A stretch of 9,611 nucleotides of DNA from Candidatus Krumholzibacteriia bacterium. Lineage in GTDB: Bacteria > Krumholzibacteriota > Krumholzibacteriia > G020349025. Each line of letters opens with the position of its first letter. Positions within the stretch are counted from its first letter, which is position 1. The position numbers and the translations under genes were made by a program. Of the stretch, positions 6,403-9,611 are shown piece by piece. Location of the stretch: positions 1 through 9,611 of the forward strand of contig DASRJW010000008.1 of NCBI GenBank assembly GCA_035649275.1, in the 5' to 3' direction. The notes below the pieces were generated by a model that did no database searches, was not told the origin of the DNA, and worked only from the letters and a program-made list of their open reading frames with translations.

Positions 6403-8262
6403 AGGAAGCCGTGGGGCCGAAGGCGAGGGCCGTGACCGAGCGGCGGCGGTGTCCCCGAGACCGACGGCGGCGCGGCCGCGCAGCTGTGCCAGCTGCGGAC
6501 TCGCCGGGAGGAAAGCCTCCGCCTCCCGGAGCAGCGAGTCGGCCCGGGAAGCGCGGCCGATGTCGAGCGCGGCGGCGGCGCGGCGCATCAGGATCGTTCC
6601 CAGGTTGTGCCGTGCATCGTCCTGCCAGGGTGTGGCCTGCAGGGCGCGGCGGTAGCAATCCTCGGCGCGCGCCCACTCCTTCTGCTTCTCCGCCAAGACG
6701 CCGAGGTTGTTCCAGGCCCGGCCGTCGGCCGGGTCGAGGGCGAGCTCGCGCTGGAACGACTGCTCCGCCCCCTGCCGATCTCCCAGCATGGAGAGCGCGA
6801 TACCGCGGTTGAGGTAGAGGTCGGGGAAGCTGGGGTCGATCGCGAGGGCCTGGTCGTAGCGCTGCAGCGCCTCGCGAGCATGCTGTTGGTGCAGCCAGCC
6901 GTTTCCCGCCACGTAGTGGGCCTGAGCCATCTCGTCGTGCGACCACATCCCCCAAGGCGGGAAGGCGAGGAGCGCTCCCGCGCTGATCCAGGCCAGCGCG
7001 GGCCAGGCGACGCCGCGGCTGCGGAGCAGGGAGGGAAGCGCGGTCGCACCGGCAGCAGCGAAAACGGCGACGGCGGGAAACACCGGGAGACGAAAGCGCG
7101 CGTTGACGAAGAAGAGCAGCAAGCTTCCCGCGTAGACCAGGGCGATCGAAGCGAGGGCGGTGTTCTCCGGCTGGCCGCGCGTGCGACTCCAGCCGAGGAG
7201 CGCGAGGGGAAAGAGGAGCCCCAAGGAACAGAGGAAGAGCACGGCCATCTGCGGCGCCACCTGGACGGCGAGGACGAGCGGACGGTTGTTGCCCATTTCG
7301 CGCCGGTTGACGAGGAGGAGCAGCTTGCGCCCCAGCAACCGCAACCAGGCAGCGGGGTCTGCGTGGATCTCGGCCAGGCCCAGGCGCCAGAACAGGCTGG
7401 AAACCTGGGCGGGAGCGAGAGGCCTGCCTGCCAGGCGCTCCGCCAGTCGCTGGGCGTCCGCCTCCTGCCACACGCCGCCCACACCGGGGAGCACGGCCGA
7501 CCAGCCGTCGGCGCCGCGGGCGTTGCCGATGTAGAAGTTGACGCCGCCCTGGAGGGTGACGGGGACGAGGGTCCTGGAAGCGGAGTAGTTGAGAGCGGTG
7601 ATCGGGAGCAACGGCAGCAGGACGCCCAGGAGGTGTGCGCCCGCCACCGCAGCGTGCCGGCGTCCACGCCACGGGCGGAGGAGAGCGAGAGTGCAGGGGA
7701 CGAGGACGAGAGCATGAGGACGCAGCAGCGCCCAGAGCGCCAAGCAGACTCCGGTCAGAGCGCCACGGCGCGCGCGGAGGGAAGTGAGACAGTCCGCGAG
7801 GAGCAGCGTGGTGACCGCCGCGAGAGCGGTGGCGCACGAGGTCATGAGCACCTCGCCGGAGAAGTAGACCGAGGCGCCGGACACGGCGACGAGCGCCGCA
7901 GCGATGCGTGCCGTGGTGGGACCACGAAGACGGCGTCCCAAGGCGAACACGGTCAGGATCGTGATCCAGTCGAAGCCGAGGTTGAGGAGGCGCGGCCAGA
8001 TCCAGGCCGTTCCCAAGACGGCGCGGATGCCAGCGAGGACGTATGCATAGAACGGGGCGCGCGGGAAGGGAATGTACTCGGCGGCGCGGCCGGCCAGGAT
8101 GGCGTCGGCCCAGCGGGTGTAGAACTCGGGATCGACTTCGGGGAAGACGAACCAAGGTTCGCGCGACGCCTGCAGCCAGTAGGTGACGCGGAGCAGCGAG
8201 GCCAACAGCAGCCAGGGGGCGGGGCCCGCGGCGAGCTTCGTCAAGCGCGCACGAGGATTCAT
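6400..8262 (-). CDS. GT-C/GT39-like membrane glycosyltransferase with C-terminal TPR repeats
   Basis: A 620-residue inner-membrane protein of the PMT/ArnT-like kind, expected to move a sugar from a polyprenyl-phosphate donor to an acceptor on the outer face. After helix 1 (about 15-31) comes the acidic first-loop motif E42-V-D44-P-E46 followed by RWADAI, then the proline-rich FPRAPFYAYVLAG (66-78), typical of this group. The segment GGVNFYIGNARGADG (239-253) and the late-helix motif NARFRLPVFPAVAVFA (387-402) also fit. Multiple hydrophobic segments run to about 434. From about 444 the protein is soluble with TPR units near 444-477, 478-511, 512-545 and a fourth to 586, plus a partial fifth; this recalls eukaryotic TMTC mannosyltransferases in layout. 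The frame is open upstream to 8496, but the ATG at 8262 has a strong AAGGAGG before it and places helix 1 correctly. It diverges from the gene at 8387 and is followed by the VOC gene. Donor and acceptor are unknown. Confidence 0.87.
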   Translation of the reverse strand: MNPRARLTKLAAGPAPWLLLASLLRVTYWLQASREPWFVFPEVDPEFYTRWADAILAGRAAEYIPFPRAPFYAYVLAGIRAVLGTAWIWPRLLNLGFDWITILTVFALGRRLRGPTTARIAAALVAVSGASVYFSGEVLMTSCATALAAVTTLLLADCLTSLRARRGALTGVCLALWALLRPHALVLVPCTLALLRPWRGRRHAAVAGAHLLGVLLPLLPITALNYSASRTLVPVTLQGGVNFYIGNARGADGWSAVLPGVGGVWQEADAQRLAERLAGRPLAPAQVSSLFWRLGLAEIHADPAAWLRLLGRKLLLLVNRREMGNNRPLVLAVQVAPQMAVLFLCSLGLLFPLALLGWSRTRGQPENTALASIALVYAGSLLLFFVNARFRLPVFPAVAVFAAAGATALPSLLRSRGVAWPALAWISAGALLAFPPWGMWSHDEMAQAHYVAGNGWLHQQHAREALQRYDQALAIDPSFPDLYLNRGIALSMLGDRQGAEQSFQRELALDPADGRAWNNLGVLAEKQKEWARAEDCYRRALQATPWQDDARHNLGTILMRRAAAALDIGRASRADSLLREAEAFLPASPQLAQLRGRAAVGLGDTAAARSRPSPSAPRLP

Positions 8263-8266
8263 GCAC

Positions 8267-8273
8267 CCTCCTT
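8267..8273 (-). promoter_or_regulatory. Shine-Dalgarno of the TPR glycosyltransferase
   Basis: On the minus strand AAGGAGG, a full match to the anti-Shine-Dalgarno core, lies four bases before the ATG at 8262. It decides this start over the 78-codon longer frame that opens at 8496, which would overlap the divergent gene and its promoter. Confidence 0.85.
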
Positions 8274-8305
8274 TCGCCGCGGCCGAGCGCTCCGGTCGTC
8301 GGGAT

Positions 8306-8311
8306 ACTATA
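8306..8311 (-). promoter_or_regulatory. Candidate -10 box for the TPR glycosyltransferase
   Basis: On the minus strand the sequence reads TATAGT, five of six bases of the sigma-70 consensus, in an AT-rich island inside very GC-rich DNA. Transcription would begin near 8299, giving a leader of about 37 bases to the ATG at 8262. No good -35 box is seen at the usual distance, so this rests on the -10 and position alone. Confidence 0.4.
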
Positions 8312-8334
8312 ACGATGCGTGCGACCAGGGCCGC

Positions 8335-8340
8335 TATACT
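8335..8340 (+). promoter_or_regulatory. Candidate -10 box for the AftB-like gene at 8387
   Basis: TATACT, five of six bases of the sigma-70 consensus. Transcription would begin near 8347, about 40 bases before the GTG at 8387. The -35 region (around 8312-8317, ACGATG) is a poor match. The box lies 24 bases from the opposing minus-strand candidate, so RNA polymerase could not easily sit on both at once. Confidence 0.4.
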
Positions 8341-8376
8341 CGACGCTGGCGCGGCGCCGCGGCGGCAAACGTTCCT

Positions 8377-8381
8377 GGAGG
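8377..8381 (+). promoter_or_regulatory. Shine-Dalgarno supporting a GTG start
   Basis: GGAGG, followed by five bases and then GTG at 8387. It selects this GTG over the next in-frame GTG at 8399. The ATG at 8394 is in a different frame. Confidence 0.75.
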
Positions 8382-8386
8382 GTGAC

Positions 8387-9611
8387 GTGGGCAATGGAGT
8401 GCGCCTGGTGCTCGCGGCCTTGGCGGTCGTAGCGGCAGCGCTGGCCTGCCTCCGCCTTCCCGCCCTGGCCAACCATATCCAAGACGACGGCTTCATCTAC
8501 TTCCGCATCGCTGAGAATGCAGCAGCGGGGCACGGACCGGTGTTCAACCCAGGCGACCGGGTGGACGCAGCGACGAGCCCGGTGTGGCTGTGGTTGCTGG
8601 CGCTGGCGGCGCGCCTCGGCGTGCCGGTGCACGTGGCCGCAGCGTGGCTCGCTCTCGTCGCCTGGGGGACGGCGATCGTTCTCACCGCACGCTGGGCTCT
8701 CGAGCTCGCGGACACGGGGGAACGATCTGCAGCGGCGAACGCGTCGCAGCAGGTGGTCATCGCCCTCGCCGGTTGCATTGGCGCCCTGGCATTGCTCCTG
8801 GACGATCGCTTCCTGGTCTACGCCTTCTCCGGCATGGAAACGATGCTGTGCGCGGCGGCTTGGGCTTGGGCCTTCCGGGCCTTGGTGCAGCGCTGGCTGC
8901 GGCAGCGGCCGGCGCGCGCCGCCGGCTGGTGGGTGCTGGCAGCCGTCCTGGTGCGACCGGAGTTCGTGCTCCTCGTGGTCGGGGTGGCTGCGGTGGCACT
9001 CCTCCGGCGCACGGCCGGGCCGCGGGTGCTGCTGCGGACTCTGGCGCCCGCGCTCCTCGGCGGCTTGCTCTACCTCGGGGCGCACACGCTCTACTTCGGC
9101 GACCCATTTCCCAACACCTACTACGCCAAGCGTGCAGGCGACTGGGCGCACGCGCGCATTGGACTGCACTACGTGGCGCTGTGGCCGCGCTCCTATCCCT
9201 GGATCGTGCTCCTCGCCGTACCGCTCCTGCTGCCCGCGCTGCGTGGAGCGACCCTGGGTTTCCTGATCGGTCTATCGCTCTACGTCGTGCACGTCATCCG
9301 ACTCGGCGGCGATCACTTCGAGTTCCACCGCTCCTTCCTCTACGTCCTGCCGCTCGCGGCTGCGCTGCTGGGCGCCGCCGCCGCGCAGCTGGTGACGGAA
9401 CGCACGCCCTGGAAGATGGCGCCGCTCGTCGTGCTCTCAGCGGCCATGCTGTTCTTCTCCGCCCGACCGCACGTGCGCGCCGCCGCCTTCCAGTGGGTGC
9501 AGCTCGCTTCGCGACTCGGCCTCGCTCTGCAGGAGCGGTATCCGCCGGGGACGCGTCTCGGGCTCTTCGCTCTCGGCGCCACGGGGTACAGTTCGCGTTT
9601 GCCGGTGGTCG
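8387..9611 (+). CDS. GT-C-type membrane glycosyltransferase-like protein (AftB-like), 3' end cut by the window
   Basis: The first 408 residues of a multi-spanning membrane protein, open to the right edge. It is a diverged paralogue of the protein encoded at 2418-4406; the same landmarks appear in order: helix 1 (about 5-22), D33-D34 in IQDDGFIYFR, VDAATSPVWLWL (59-70), FSGMET (147-152), VRPEF (189-193), FGDPFPNTYYAK (237-248), GGDHFEFHR (307-315), and GATGYSSRLPV near the cut end, where the paralogue has its AAGCVPYWSELP segment. The paired aspartates after helix 1 are the likely catalytic or donor-binding acidic residues by analogy with GT-C enzymes. If it matches its paralogue, about 200 to 250 residues are missing. 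The GTG start is chosen from the Shine-Dalgarno at 8377-8381 and from the short tail before helix 1. Sugar donor and acceptor are unknown; a role in envelope polysaccharide or glycolipid decoration is inferred. Confidence 0.82.
   Translation, partial: MGNGVRLVLAALAVVAAALACLRLPALANHIQDDGFIYFRIAENAAAGHGPVFNPGDRVDAATSPVWLWLLALAARLGVPVHVAAAWLALVAWGTAIVLTARWALELADTGERSAAANASQQVVIALAGCIGALALLLDDRFLVYAFSGMETMLCAAAWAWAFRALVQRWLRQRPARAAGWWVLAAVLVRPEFVLLVVGVAAVALLRRTAGPRVLLRTLAPALLGGLLYLGAHTLYFGDPFPNTYYAKRAGDWAHARIGLHYVALWPRSYPWIVLLAVPLLLPALRGATLGFLIGLSLYVVHVIRLGGDHFEFHRSFLYVLPLAAALLGAAAAQLVTERTPWKMAPLVVLSAAMLFFSARPHVRAAAFQWVQLASRLGLALQERYPPGTRLGLFALGATGYSSRLPVV

Noticed and set aside
6607-8385. A 592-codon plus-strand open frame opposite the TPR glycosyltransferase
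   Set aside because: Same antisense character; the minus-strand reading has clear motifs, membrane helices, TPRs and a strong ribosome site.
5255-9169. A single 1304-codon minus-strand open frame that includes the VOC protein
   Set aside because: Only the last 365 codons look like protein. The rest is Arg/Pro/Ala-rich and runs in a shifted frame over the TPR glycosyltransferase and opposite the gene at 8387; it is a product of high GC and few stop codons, not a giant fusion.
1-9611. Mobile element, integrase, CRISPR array, defence or toxin-antitoxin system
   Set aside because: No transposase, integrase, terminal inverted repeats, spaced repeat arrays, tRNA-like edges or nuclease/toxin motifs were seen; all recognisable genes are metabolic, transport or envelope types.

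Overview
The window is GC-rich with a strong preference for G or C at codon third positions. It looks like chromosomal DNA from a high-GC, probably Gram-negative-type bacterium, for example a soil or sediment lineage such as Acidobacteriota, Gemmatimonadota, Myxococcota or Eisenbacteria-like phyla. That guess rests on base composition, codon use and the kinds of membrane glycosyltransferase present; there is no rRNA or other phylogenetic marker here. No tRNA, rRNA, CRISPR array or mobile element was seen.

Layout. (1) Positions 1-2393, plus strand: an isopenicillin-N-synthase-like 2-oxoglutarate/Fe(II) oxygenase whose stop codon overlaps the start of an APC-family amino-acid permease (ATGA at 1023-1026), so the two are translationally coupled. 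(2) Positions 2418-4406, minus strand and convergent with the permease: a 662-residue multi-spanning GT-C-type glycosyltransferase-like protein of the AftB-like kind with a soluble C-terminal domain. (3) A 308-base divergent gap, then a small DinB-family protein at 4715-5188 on the plus strand. (4) Minus strand, read from right to left: a GT-C/GT39-like membrane glycosyltransferase with a C-terminal TPR array (8262 to 6400), followed 47 bases downstream by an exported two-domain vicinal-oxygen-chelate (glyoxalase-fold) protein (6352 to 5255). (5) A 124-base divergent promoter region, then a second AftB-like GT-C protein that starts at a GTG at 8387 and runs off the right edge.

Two themes emerge. 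One is a coupled oxygenase/permease pair that suggests uptake and oxidation, or oxidation and export, of an amino-acid-like compound. The other is three large GT-C-fold membrane proteins within 7.2 kb, which suggests lipid-linked-sugar transfer to envelope polymers or proteins. The DinB and VOC genes between them have no visible functional tie to either theme. I found no convincing new multi-gene system. The best leads are the oxygenase/permease pair, the lopsided distribution of metal ligands in the VOC protein, the back-to-back promoter at 8306-8340, and a 12-base direct repeat that carries a stop codon in one copy and a start codon in the other.
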